Assembly (NCBI RefSeq): GCF_000688335.1
Contig: NZ_JHZX01000001.1
Location: 1,550,001-1,614,000 of the forward strand
Direction: 5' to 3'
Origin: Sediminibacter sp. Hel_I_10
GTDB lineage: Bacteria; Bacteroidota; Bacteroidia; Flavobacteriales; Flavobacteriaceae
DNA: 64,000 nucleotides
The stretch's first letter is position 1. Each line of letters starts with the position of its first letter. Below the pieces are notes generated by a model. It was given only the letters and a program-made list of their open reading frames with translations, was not told the origin of the DNA and searched no databases. Positions 56,770 through 64,000 of this stretch are shown piece by piece. A program made the position numbers and the translations under genes.

Positions 56770-57986
56770 TAATTATTTAAAAACTTCACAATAGAATAAC
56801 CTATTTCCTTACCTAAATTACAAGGAACGGCATTTCCTATTTGCTTATACTGTTGGGATACTGATCCAGCAAAATTCCATTCATCAGGAAATGTTTGTAT
56901 ACGTGCATATTCACGAACAGTAAAAGGCCTTGTTTCATCTGGATGGCATCTTTCCGTTTGTTTTTGAGCAGGGCTACATGTTAATGTTAAACTTGGTTCA
57001 TCCCAACCAATACGCCTTGCCATACCTGTTTTGCCACCTCCTAAGTAAAAACTTTTACCCATATACTCTTTTTGTAACTCTAAAGGCAAATCTCTCCAAT
57101 AGCCTTTTGGAGGCACTAAATCAAGAACTTCCTTTTTGTGCTGGGGATATTTTGAGCCTTCCGATTTAGGTACATTGGATTTATATAGTTTTCCTTTCTT
57201 TAGAGCATCAGACAAATTATAAATTGTTTGGTATGGTTTAGGATATTCATATCTGACATCTATATCTTTTCTTACTCCAACTAAAATCAATCGCTCTCGT
57301 TTCTGTGGAACCTTATAATTAACTGCTTTCAATACCTTTACAGGCATGACATTATAGCCAATTTCATCAAGAATGGAAATCATGCCTTTCAATGTATCGC
57401 CTTTTTCATGAGATAGTAAACCCTTTACGTTTTCACCGATGCATATAGGCGGATTAACCTCTTTAACAGCACGAGCAAATTCATAAAACAAAGTGCCTCT
57501 AGCATCTTCTAACCCTAATTTTTTTCCAGCGTAACTAAAAGCTTGGCAAGGAAAACCACCAGTAACTATATCAACTTCGCCATTAAATTCTTCAAAATTA
57601 AAAGACTTTATATCGCCTTCTAAAACATTCCAACTTGGTCTATTCTCTCGAAGAGTTTGGCAAGCCCATCTATCAATTTCATTTAAAGCAGCACACTTTA
57701 CTCCTGCCTTTTCAAGTCCAATCGCTAAACCGCCTGCTCCTGCAAATAATTCGAGAACCTTATATTCTTTTAGTGGCTTTTCATAATTATCTACTACCTC
57801 GTCAAGGTCGTCAAACAAAGGTTTTAAAAGATTATTAATATCATCTTTTTTATATATACGATATTCGCTTATAGGTTCTCTGAAGGCAGGAAGTTTACCT
57901 TCCTTATCCCATCTTCTCAAAGTTTCTTTACTTTTACCTAATAGCTCTGCAGCTTCCGAAAGCGAATAACAATCTTTTATAACCAT
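56742..57986 (-). CDS. DNA (cytosine-5)-methyltransferase with N-terminal MerR/Xis-like helix-turn-helix
   Basis: From ATG 57986 the product is 414 residues; an in-frame TTG 9 bases upstream is an alternative. Residues about 5-55 form a helix-turn-helix of MerR/excisionase type (YSLSEAAELLGKSKETLRRW). The C5-methylase core follows: motif I LELFAGAGGLAIGLEKAG, catalytic motif IV GGFPCQAFSYAG, motif VI GENVKGLLS and motif VIII QKRERLILVGV. Motif X (QIGNAVPCNLGKEIG) closes it. It protects DNA from the partner nuclease. The fused DNA-binding domain suggests that it also controls its own gene or the system. AT-rich codons match the nuclease gene. Confidence 0.92.
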   Translation of the reverse strand: MVIKDCYSLSEAAELLGKSKETLRRWDKEGKLPAFREPISEYRIYKKDDINNLLKPLFDDLDEVVDNYEKPLKEYKVLELFAGAGGLAIGLEKAGVKCAALNEIDRWACQTLRENRPSWNVLEGDIKSFNFEEFNGEVDIVTGGFPCQAFSYAGKKLGLEDARGTLFYEFARAVKEVNPPICIGENVKGLLSHEKGDTLKGMISILDEIGYNVMPVKVLKAVNYKVPQKRERLILVGVRKDIDVRYEYPKPYQTIYNLSDALKKGKLYKSNVPKSEGSKYPQHKKEVLDLVPPKGYWRDLPLELQKEYMGKSFYLGGGKTGMARRIGWDEPSLTLTCSPAQKQTERCHPDETRPFTVREYARIQTFPDEWNFAGSVSQQYKQIGNAVPCNLGKEIGYSIVKFLNNYYCSLLNPK

Positions 57987-57988
57987 AC

Positions 57989-58005
57989 TATACAACCTTA
58001 TACAA
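57989..58005 (-). promoter_or_regulatory. Candidate operator: two direct repeats at the methyltransferase start
   Basis: On the minus strand TTGTATA occurs twice (58005-57999 and 57995-57989) with a 10-base period, one helical turn. It sits between the predicted transcription start and the ATG. The position would allow repression by a bound helix-turn-helix protein, for instance the methyltransferase N-terminus. Seven-base repeats in AT-rich DNA can arise by chance. Confidence 0.35.
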
Positions 58006-58011
58006 GGGTTA

Positions 58012-58019
58012 CAAATTTA
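58012..58019 (-). promoter_or_regulatory. Putative -7 promoter box of the methyltransferase gene
   Basis: TAAATTTG on the minus strand fits TAnnTTTG. A TTG lies 21 bases upstream, a plausible -33 box. The start would be near 58005, giving a leader of about 20 bases. Confidence 0.5.
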
Positions 58020-58057
58020 AAAAAGTTTTTTAATTAATTACAAAATATTATCAAAAC

Positions 58058-58149
58058 TTAAAGGAATGATTCCAATCGGATTCTTTCGAACTCTTCAAAG
58101 GATTTATCCCGTGCCTTTTAATGTCTTGTTCATCCATTCTACTTTGAAT
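58058..58149 (-). pseudogene. Possible decayed gene fragment beside the restriction-modification genes
   Basis: Directly after the stop of the frameshifted gene upstream, protein-like pieces continue in shifted frames: FKVEWMNKTLK in one frame and ARDKSFEEFERIRLESF, followed by TAA at 58060-58058, in another. This suggests a short coding sequence broken by indels. The pieces are too short to assign a family. Confidence 0.25.
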
Positions 58150-58387
58150 TTATAAAACATCAAAATAAGGCACTATTTGTTTAGTTAATAAATCATCCAC
58201 CTCTAAATCCTCAGCCAAGACAATGCTAATTGAAGCAAGCCAAAAGCCTGCATTTAATGCTTGAATTTTTGCTCTTCTTCTACAACCGTCTTCTATGTAT
58301 TCAAGAATAATATAAAAGCTGTTCAGGATTTTCATCTTCATACGGCGTGTGAAATTTTACGATTTGCCCTCTTCTACTTGGTTTCAT
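58150..58387 (-). pseudogene. Small conserved Bacteroidota gene broken by a single-base frameshift
   Basis: Reading from ATG 58387 gives MKPSRRGQIVKFHTPYEDEN-PEQL and then a stop. Removing one base in the four-T tract (plus-strand AAAA at 58314-58317) joins this to YIILEYIEDGCRRRAKIQA and LNAGFWLASISIVLAEDLEVD. The joined product is about 78 residues and resembles short proteins often seen near mobile or defence genes in this phylum (from memory, function unknown). The downstream part also has an internal ATG at 58341, but it starts mid-domain. A real frameshift and a sequencing error look the same here. Confidence 0.7.
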
Positions 58388-58456
58388 AACATGATTGTTT
58401 TTAACAAAAATAGAACCTAAACCAAAGGCAGTCAACATACAACGTGTAGCATTTTC

Positions 58457-58696
58457 TTATTCTAAAATCTGCCTCATAATAATAGTAATGGCTTCTGGTT
58501 TATCTAAAATAACACCAATTTCACTAAGTGATTCTTCATCTCTATAAATACCATTTCGATCATTCCATGACAACCAATCAATCAATTCTAATCGAGTCCA
58601 AGTGTTTAACTCAGCTTCAAGCTTTGCTGGACTTAATTCCATGATTTGATAATACGGATGTCTTAATTTTTCACGTTCACTAATACTAGAATACAT
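58457..58696 (-). CDS. Small conserved hypothetical protein
   Basis: The 79-residue product (MYSSISEREKLRHPYYQIME..., LNTWTRLELIDWLSWNDRNG, ESLSEIGVILDKPEAITIIM) has no signal peptide or membrane helix. It is probably helical, and a regular gene by codon pattern. I recall similar short proteins next to the RGQIVKFHTP-type gene in other Bacteroidota, which fits their adjacency here (69-base gap, same strand). Function is unknown; a link to a mobile or defence region is inferred from the neighbourhood. Confidence 0.65.
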   Translation of the reverse strand: MYSSISEREKLRHPYYQIMELSPAKLEAELNTWTRLELIDWLSWNDRNGIYRDEESLSEIGVILDKPEAITIIMRQILE

Positions 58697-58790
58697 GTGC
58701 TTTTTTGATTAAAAATTTACATATAAATATAACTAGATTTATTCACATAATTCTGATTTTCAGTTATTTAATTTGATAAATGAATTATAA

Positions 58791-58973
58791 AATAGTTTTC
58801 TCTGTTGCGAAAAAGCAAAAAACGAATTTGGAAAAAGCCTTGGATACGTTTTTATTGGCGAAGGTAATTTGAAAGACTATTATGGCTCAAAACCAATGAG
58901 CATCAATTGGGAACTAGAAGAACCAATGCCTCATTATTTATGGAAAGATGCCGCTAAATTGGCGATTGGATAA
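58791..58973 (+). pseudogene. C-terminal remnant of a larger protein, possibly a DUF3427-type helicase
   Basis: Sixty in-frame codons without an ATG at the front end in a normal-looking C-terminus: FGKSLGYVFIGEGNLKDYYG, then SKPMSINWELEEPMPHYLWK and a final stop. The GSKPMSI-x-W-x-L-x-x-PMP core resembles, from memory, the end of DUF3427 proteins, which are attached to DEAD-box helicases with a phospholipase D-like nuclease domain. The 5' part is absent, so this is a scar of a lost, probably defence-related, gene. Confidence 0.5.
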
Positions 58974-59044
58974 TCTTCGTCTTACTAATCCAAACGCTTC
59001 CATTATAATCAACCACATAAAACCCGAAGCCATGGGATTAAAGC

Positions 59045-59080
59045 AAAAAAAAAAACCAAAACAAACGTTTTGGCTTTTTT
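59045..59080 (-). terminator. Intrinsic terminator of the lipocalin-like lipoprotein gene
   Basis: Stem CCAAAAC / GTTTTGG with loop AAAC and an uninterrupted run of eleven T on the minus strand, 24 bases beyond the stop. Confidence 0.85.
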
Positions 59081-59103
59081 AAACTATCATAAACTGATAC
59101 TAT

Positions 59104-59634
59104 TTATTGTTTGGTGTAGATATAAGTGATATCTGAAGTGACTTCAACACTAGAGTCATCATCAGGACTAGAAGCATAAAAACCTCCTGGTAGCAATAAA
59201 ATAATTTGAGATCCACTTATAGTTAAACTAGAATCAGGATCATTATCGTCTGGATTAGTGATTTGATTACCGTTTTGAACCCAATTAAATGTATCAAACT
59301 CAATCTCGTCTATACATTCTACTGTATAAATAGGATCCTCGTTGGTATCCATATTGAGCTCAATTCCGATTTCAGCGTAAGAGGTATAGTTGAATGACCC
59401 TGTTCCATCTGCATTAAAAAGAATGGTTTCATTTTGATAACAATCGGTTTCCGCCATAAAATTTGTTGAAGCTGTACCATCCATGTTGAGATCGAAGGGG
59501 GTTTCTAAATTGATGGCAGTTAATTTCCATATACCTACTGCAGATACTGCACTGTCATTGTCATCATCATCTGATGAACAAGAAAATACGGTTACGCATA
59601 AGATTGACAATAAAAGTAATTTTGATAATTTCAT
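59104..59634 (-). CDS. Lipocalin-like surface lipoprotein
   Basis: The 176-residue product has a lipoprotein signal (SKLLLLSILCVTVFSCSSDDDD). The acidic residues right after the Cys fit the Bacteroidota surface-lipoprotein export signal. The mature part begins VGIWKLTAINLETPFDLNMD and has FNADGTGSFNY, typical of flavobacterial lipocalin-like or DUF5004-type domains, and ends with strands (SDITYIYTKQ). The ligand is unknown. It is transcribed alone and ends at a strong terminator. Confidence 0.75.
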   Translation of the reverse strand: MKLSKLLLLSILCVTVFSCSSDDDDNDSAVSAVGIWKLTAINLETPFDLNMDGTASTNFMAETDCYQNETILFNADGTGSFNYTSYAEIGIELNMDTNEDPIYTVECIDEIEFDTFNWVQNGNQITNPDDNDPDSSLTISGSQIILLLPGGFYASSPDDDSSVEVTSDITYIYTKQ

Positions 59635-59818
59635 ATTTTTTGAGATTTAGTTCGCGCAAATATATCTTATTTTCAGAAAGCACCAACGTTTTAAATCAAA
59701 GATATTTAAGAGTGTATCTTCTAAGATTTTCAGTTACTTAAAAGCTATAAATGTTCTCATTTCTACGAAAAAAAGTAACATCAAAAAAGATTCAAAAATG
59801 ATCCTTTAAAGCATCAAT

Positions 59819-61450
59819 CTACAAATCCAACCCCTTCAAACTCTCCACCCGATTTCGGGCCAAGAAATCGTCAATGGTTTCAAAATGCTCAATCACACGT
59901 TGGTCTTTAAACTCAAACACTTTTTTAGACAAGCCTTGAAGAAAGTCCCTGTCGTGAGAGACCAATACCAGCGTACCGTCAAAATCTTGTAAGGCTTCTT
60001 TTAAGACGTCTTTAGATTTTAAATCGAGGTGATTGGTGGGCTCATCGAGAATCAACAGGTTTACAGGTTCTAATAACAGCTTCACCATGGCCAATCTGGT
60101 TTTTTCGCCACCAGACAGCACACTTACTTTTTTATCAATATCATCGCCCTTAAACATAAAACGCCCAAGAATGTTTTTAATTTGAGTGCGCACATCGCCT
60201 TTGGCCACCTCATCCACGGTTTGAAAAATGGTAAGGTCTTCATCTAACAACGCAGCTTGGTTTTGTGCAAAATAGCCCACCTTAACATTATGCCCTAAAC
60301 TGCAGGTGCCTTCAACATCAATATCGCCTAAAATGGCTTTGATCATGGTGGATTTACCTTCGCCATTTCTTCCTACAAAACACACTTTTTCGCCTCTAGC
60401 AATAGACATGTTCGCATTTTTAAACACCACATGATCGCCATAAGCTTTAGAAACATCCTTAACCGTCACTGGATAATCTCCCGAACGGTTGGTGGGTGGA
60501 AAACGCAATTTTAACGCCAAGGTATCAACGTCGTCAATTTCTATGATCTCTAATTTTTCAAGCATGCGCTCACGGGAAGACACTTGGTTGGTTTTTGAGT
60601 AAGTGCCCTTAAAACGCTCAATAAAGGCCATATTATCTGCAATAAACTTTTGCTGCTCTTGGTAAGCCTTAACTTGATGGGCGCGTCGGTCTTGACGCAA
60701 TTGCAAGTAATGGGTATAGTTGGCCTTATAATCATAAATACGCCCCATGGTGACCTCTATGGTACGGTTGGTAATATGATCTATAAAAGCCCGATCATGA
60801 GAAATCACCACCACGGCATTGGCCTTGTTGACCAAAAAATCCTCTAGCCAAATCACCGACTCGATATCAATGTGATTGGTAGGCTCATCTAACAGAATTA
60901 AATCTGGTTTTTGGAGTAAGATTTTAGCGAGTTCAATACGCATGCGCCATCCGCCAGAAAACTCCTTGGTTTGTCTGCTGAAATCGTCTGGTTTAAAGCC
61001 CAAACCCTTCAGCGCTTTTTCTACCTCGGCATCATAGTTAACATCTTCTAAGGCATAATATTTTTCACCTAAATCTGAAACACGCTCAATGATCTTCATG
61101 TACGCGTCAGACTCGTAATCGGTTCGTGTTTCGAGCTGTTTGTTAAGCGCATCCATTTCATCACGCATAGCATACACATGACGAAAAGCCTTTGAGGCCT
61201 CGTCAAAAACCGTAGTATCATCTTCGGTTAACAGATGCTGTGGCAAATAAGCGATCACCGCCTCTTTGGGACATCTTACATGACCACGGCTGGCACTTTG
61301 AACGCCGGCAATAATTTTCATCATGGTCGATTTTCCTGCGCCATTTTTACCCATTAAGGCAATCTTATCGTTCTCATTAATGGTAAAGGACACGTCACTA
61401 AAAAGGGTGTGTCCACTAAACTCTACGGCTAAATTATCGACTGAAATCAT
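59819..61450 (-). CDS. ABC-F family ATPase
   Basis: The 543-residue protein has two ABC domains and no membrane part. The first has Walker A MGKNGAGKSTMM (about 33-44), signature FSGGWRMRIELAK and LILLDEPTNHIDIESV. The second has GRNGEGKSTMIK (about 353), LSGGEKTRLAM and LILDEPTNHLDLKS. A linker with the YKANYTHYLQLRQDRR region lies between them. ABC-F proteins act on the ribosome in translation regulation, stalled-ribosome rescue or antibiotic protection. The layout is of the YbiT/Uup housekeeping type. No clear terminator was seen downstream. Confidence 0.92.
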   Translation of the reverse strand: MISVDNLAVEFSGHTLFSDVSFTINENDKIALMGKNGAGKSTMMKIIAGVQSASRGHVRCPKEAVIAYLPQHLLTEDDTTVFDEASKAFRHVYAMRDEMDALNKQLETRTDYESDAYMKIIERVSDLGEKYYALEDVNYDAEVEKALKGLGFKPDDFSRQTKEFSGGWRMRIELAKILLQKPDLILLDEPTNHIDIESVIWLEDFLVNKANAVVVISHDRAFIDHITNRTIEVTMGRIYDYKANYTHYLQLRQDRRAHQVKAYQEQQKFIADNMAFIERFKGTYSKTNQVSSRERMLEKLEIIEIDDVDTLALKLRFPPTNRSGDYPVTVKDVSKAYGDHVVFKNANMSIARGEKVCFVGRNGEGKSTMIKAILGDIDVEGTCSLGHNVKVGYFAQNQAALLDEDLTIFQTVDEVAKGDVRTQIKNILGRFMFKGDDIDKKVSVLSGGEKTRLAMVKLLLEPVNLLILDEPTNHLDLKSKDVLKEALQDFDGTLVLVSHDRDFLQGLSKKVFEFKDQRVIEHFETIDDFLARNRVESLKGLDL

Positions 61451-61621
61451 AAGGTGTTTTTTACAGCGGCAAAACTAATAAAAGTTCCCTTAGATTGATA
61501 GCCTGATGGTCGTCTTAATTAGCATATCAACAATCCATTTCAATGGTTCCTGTTTCTAGACCGTTTAAGCAAGTCGTAGATTTTTAGTATATTATAAGTC
61601 CTAACCAATACTTTCTTTAAC

Positions 61622-63082
61622 ATGATGTCAAGAATTACCTGTGCTAAGATGGCTTTCGCATATCTTTTGATATCCCTATTGTGCATTGCTAGTTGTGGGC
61701 CGTCAGACCAATCTACCATAGAGACCGATACATTAATTGAAGCCCCCATTATCACGCGAGATTTAGAGGCCATCAAAAAAGAGGGAAAACTAAGAGCACT
61801 TACCGTATATAGTGGTACAAGCTATTTTTTGTATAAAGGACAACCCATGGGTTACGAGTTTGATATGCTGAAACGTTTTGCCAAACATTTAGACGTCGAA
61901 CTTGAAATTGTAGTCGTCAAGAACTTAGATGAGCTCATTACCAAGCTGAATAAAGGCGAAGGAGATCTATTGGCACACGGCCTTACGATTACTTCCAACC
62001 GAAAAAAAGCAGTGTCCTTTACAAATTACCTCTATTTGACCAAACAGGTCTTGGTACAAAAAAAGCCAGATAACTGGCGAACCATGCATTGGCACAAATT
62101 AGAAAATGCATTGATACACGATGCCATAGAATTACTACAAGATACGGTCTCTATTAGAAAAGGATCTTCTTACAGTAAGCGCGTGGCCAATCTTTCCGAA
62201 GAACTTGGCGGTCCTATTTTTGTCAATGAGCTTTCTGGTGAAATGTCTACAGATCAAATCATCAAGAAAGTGGTGAGCGGCGACCTTAAATATACCATTG
62301 CAGACAGCAACATTGCCAAAATCATGGCTTCCTATTATCCCATACTTGATGTAGATGTGCCCGTGAGTTTTTCGCAACGGATTGCCTGGGCAACACGATC
62401 TAACTCTCCCGAACTCTTAAAGGAAACCAATCTTTGGCTAGAAAACCTCAAAAAGGAAGTGGATTACAATGTGATCTATAATAAGTATTTCAAAAACAAA
62501 AAAGATTTTAGAAGACGGGTCAAAAGTGATTTTTACAGTTTGAATAAAGAAGAGATTAGCCCATACGATGCGCTTATTCAAACCCATTCCCAGCGCATCA
62601 ACTGGGATTGGCGCCTTGTGGCTGCGCTCATTTATCAAGAATCTCGATTTGATCCCAAAAATAGTTCTTGGGCCAATGCCGAAGGTCTCATGCAACTGAT
62701 GCCGAAAACCGCAGAAGAGTTAGGCGTTACCGATAGAAGCGATCCCGTACAGAGCATTAGAGGCGGCACCACTTACCTCAATGATATTTGGAATAATTTT
62801 GAGACTATTGAAGATTCCACTCAACGTGCAAAATTTACGATGGCCTCCTATAATTGCGGACTTTATCACGTAATAGACGCCCAAAATCTAGCCCAAAAAA
62901 ATGGACTTGACGCCTCGCGTTGGGATGACAATGTGGAAGACATGGTTTTAGCACTCAGTTCTCCCAAACATTATAATGATCCCGTGGTAAAATACGGCTA
63001 CGTAAGAGGTGTTGAACCTTACAATTACGTCAATCAAATTTATGAGCGCTACTCACATTACAAGCAGTTTATTGGGGAATGA
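61622..63082 (+). CDS. mltF: MltF-like membrane-bound lytic murein transglycosylase
   Basis: The 486-residue lipoprotein has its signal and lipobox in MAFAYLLISLLCIASCG. A solute-binding type 3 domain (about residues 50-285: GKLRALTVYSGTSYFLYKG, GYEFDMLKRFAKHL) is followed by an SLT lysozyme-like domain (about 320-480). The catalytic Glu, at about residue 340, is in ALIYQESRFDP, followed by NAEGLMQLMPKTAEELG and MASYNCG. It cuts peptidoglycan between MurNAc and GlcNAc from the outer membrane side. An ATG pair (61622, 61625) precedes the gene; either could be the start. It stands alone, divergent from the ABC-F gene. Confidence 0.93.
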   Translation: MMSRITCAKMAFAYLLISLLCIASCGPSDQSTIETDTLIEAPIITRDLEAIKKEGKLRALTVYSGTSYFLYKGQPMGYEFDMLKRFAKHLDVELEIVVVKNLDELITKLNKGEGDLLAHGLTITSNRKKAVSFTNYLYLTKQVLVQKKPDNWRTMHWHKLENALIHDAIELLQDTVSIRKGSSYSKRVANLSEELGGPIFVNELSGEMSTDQIIKKVVSGDLKYTIADSNIAKIMASYYPILDVDVPVSFSQRIAWATRSNSPELLKETNLWLENLKKEVDYNVIYNKYFKNKKDFRRRVKSDFYSLNKEEISPYDALIQTHSQRINWDWRLVAALIYQESRFDPKNSSWANAEGLMQLMPKTAEELGVTDRSDPVQSIRGGTTYLNDIWNNFETIEDSTQRAKFTMASYNCGLYHVIDAQNLAQKNGLDASRWDDNVEDMVLALSSPKHYNDPVVKYGYVRGVEPYNYVNQIYERYSHYKQFIGE

Positions 63083-63298
63083 TGTAATACAATTCTTTTC
63101 TATCAATGAATTTTACATTTTAACACATACCCTAAATTCATGAAGTTGGTGTGCTCAGTCAAGATCGACCTGTATTTATCTTAATAATTTGTTTTGGGTT
63201 AAGTTCCATTGTATTTAAGTTCAACTACGAGCATTCAATTCCTTAAATTGAATTCCTATTGAAAACATCGATTTAAACACATTAAAGGAAAACATATT

Positions 63299-63433
63299 AT
63301 GATTATTACAAAAGTTTTAGGTTTAACAGGAGCATTTACTAAAAGTAAAAAAGCAAAGCTGGCCATATTGGGATTGGAGATGGCTATTTTAGCCTACGCC
63401 CTATACCAACAAAAAGAAGAAAAGAAAAAAGTG
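63299..63433 (+). CDS. 44-residue single-helix membrane peptide
   Basis: The short frame starts at ATG 63299 behind AAAGGAAAAC and encodes a basic N-terminus (LTGAFTKSKKAK), one hydrophobic helix (LAILGLEMAILAYALY) and a Lys/Glu-rich tail. A strong terminator follows 60 bases later, supporting a separate small transcript. The family is not recognised. It may be a membrane micropeptide. No functional claim is possible. Confidence 0.5.
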
Positions 63434-63770
63434 AAGAATATCAAACAACTGAAGCGCTAGTAGTCTAGCCTCAATACAACCCTTTTGTCCTTAAGTTAGA
63501 AGTTTTACCTTCTAACTTTTTTTGTGATCTACGATGAAAGGTTTTAAATCGAACCATTAGCGTAAATAGGCACTCTTTATTACCAATAACGCTCAATAAG
63601 TGTTCGTTTAAATGATATTTTTATTTTTTTATGTTAAAAAATGCTAATTATAAAAACCGACCTGTCCTTTTTTTCGTTAAGTATTATATATGGAGGTACA
63701 GTTTCAATAACATCACGCTTCCACCGAAGATAAGATATCAACCGAAAGTTTAATCAAAATCACAAACAAA
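63434..63770. other. 337-base gap before the ferritin-like gene
   Basis: It holds the terminator at 63493-63523 and then an AT-rich leader for the ferritin-like gene with a GGAGG run at 63691-63695. The rest shows no open frame or evident structure. Confidence 0.5.
63493..63523 (+). terminator. Intrinsic terminator after the small membrane peptide gene
   Basis: Stem AAGTTAGAAG / CTTCTAACTT with loop TTTTAC followed by TTTTTTT on the plus strand. No other plus-strand gene between mltF and here could use it. Confidence 0.85.
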
Positions 63771-64000
63771 ATGAAAAACAAGCAAATTTTAAAAGTAAGT
63801 ACTACATCGAGTAGATCTTCCAAAAGTAGACGCCAATTTCTAAAACTAAGTGGAATGGCGGCCTTAGGATCAGGTCTTTTAATAGCCTGTAGTGACGATG
63901 ACGACATGATGAACAACGGTCCTCAACCTTCCATATTTGATCTTGGGTCTGGAGATTTAGGTGTTTTAAATTACGCTTATGCACTTGAGCAACTAGAAGC
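63771..64000 (+). CDS. Tat-exported ferritin-like domain protein (partial)
   Basis: The first 76 codons are present; the gene runs off the right edge. The N-terminus has a twin-arginine motif (SRRQFLKLSGMAALGSG) followed by a lipobox-like LLIACSDDDD, so it may be a Tat-exported lipoprotein. After a linker the sequence LGSGDLGVLNYAYALEQLEA is the start of a ferritin-like four-helix domain as seen in flavobacterial ferritin_2-type proteins. Metal ligands beyond the first helix are outside the window. Confidence 0.8.
   Translation, partial: MKNKQILKVSTTSSRSSKSRRQFLKLSGMAALGSGLLIACSDDDDMMNNGPQPSIFDLGSGDLGVLNYAYALEQLE

Larger units (their letters stand above)
58697..59103. other. 407-base gap with a gene remnant and a terminator
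   Basis: The gap contains the 3' relic of a larger gene on the plus strand (58791-58973) and the terminator of the downstream lipoprotein gene (59045-59080). I see nothing else in it. Confidence 0.6.

Overview
The window is a chromosomal segment of a member of the Flavobacteriaceae (phylum Bacteroidota). The evidence is the gliding/type IX secretion gene sprA next to ruvA and maeB, an alternative complex III (actABCDEF) operon joined to a caa3/aa3-type oxidase, a T9SS sorting domain, DUF5686, DUF4136 and DUF2723 proteins, very AT-rich spacers, and promoter -7 boxes of the TAnnTTTG type. The genus cannot be fixed from the sequence alone.

Layout. 1-7.9 kb (minus): the N-terminal two thirds of sprA (runs off the left edge), ruvA and maeB. 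8.1-13.4 kb: a DUF4136 lipoprotein and two large outer-membrane proteins (DUF5686; Omp85/POTRA-like). 13.4-16.7 kb (minus): queG, a cytochrome P450 and ruvB. 17.0-29.0 kb (minus): an uninterrupted respiratory operon actA-actB-actC-actD-actE-actF-ctaC-ctaD ending in a clear terminator. 29.2-34.6 kb: a small SPOR protein, then rimP-nusA-infB (minus) with a terminator-like hairpin in its leader. 34.7-39.0 kb: a universal stress protein, a large T9SS-secreted protein and tRNA-Gln(UUG). 39.1-47.7 kb: a DUF2723 O-mannosyltransferase-like membrane protein coupled to a TTG-started polysaccharide deacetylase, a thioredoxin-fold protein without its cysteines, a metallophosphoesterase, a Tat-exported glycosylasparaginase, an aldehyde dehydrogenase and a small secreted protein. 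47.8-53.0 kb: a cyanophycin cluster (cphA, cphB, isoaspartyl peptidase) that also holds a 3'-end relic of a second cyanophycinase. 53.1-56.0 kb: polA. 56.0-59.0 kb: a small AT-rich defence island with an Eco47II-like restriction enzyme, an HTH-fused C5 methyltransferase, two small conserved genes (one frameshifted) and gene remnants. 59.1-64 kb: a surface lipoprotein, an ABC-F ATPase, an MltF-like transglycosylase, a 44-residue membrane peptide and the start of a Tat-exported ferritin-like protein.

How it works together. The act/cta operon encodes quinol oxidation and oxygen reduction as one transcript, matching the physical ACIII-oxidase supercomplex known from Flavobacterium johnsoniae. cphA makes the arginine/aspartate storage polymer, CphB cuts it to beta-Asp-Arg, and the isoaspartyl peptidase splits that dipeptide. 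SprA is the T9SS outer-membrane channel that would export proteins such as the sorting-domain protein at 35.6-38.6 kb.

The points most worth a second look are the rimP-nusA-infB leader attenuator, the in-frame relic of a diverged second cyanophycinase, the decayed restriction-modification island with a possible self-regulating methyltransferase, the His-rich insert in ActF, the calcium-binding-type repeat insert in SprA, and the cysteine-less thioredoxin. I found no convincing wholly new multi-gene system. No CRISPR array, intact insertion sequence or rRNA gene was seen.
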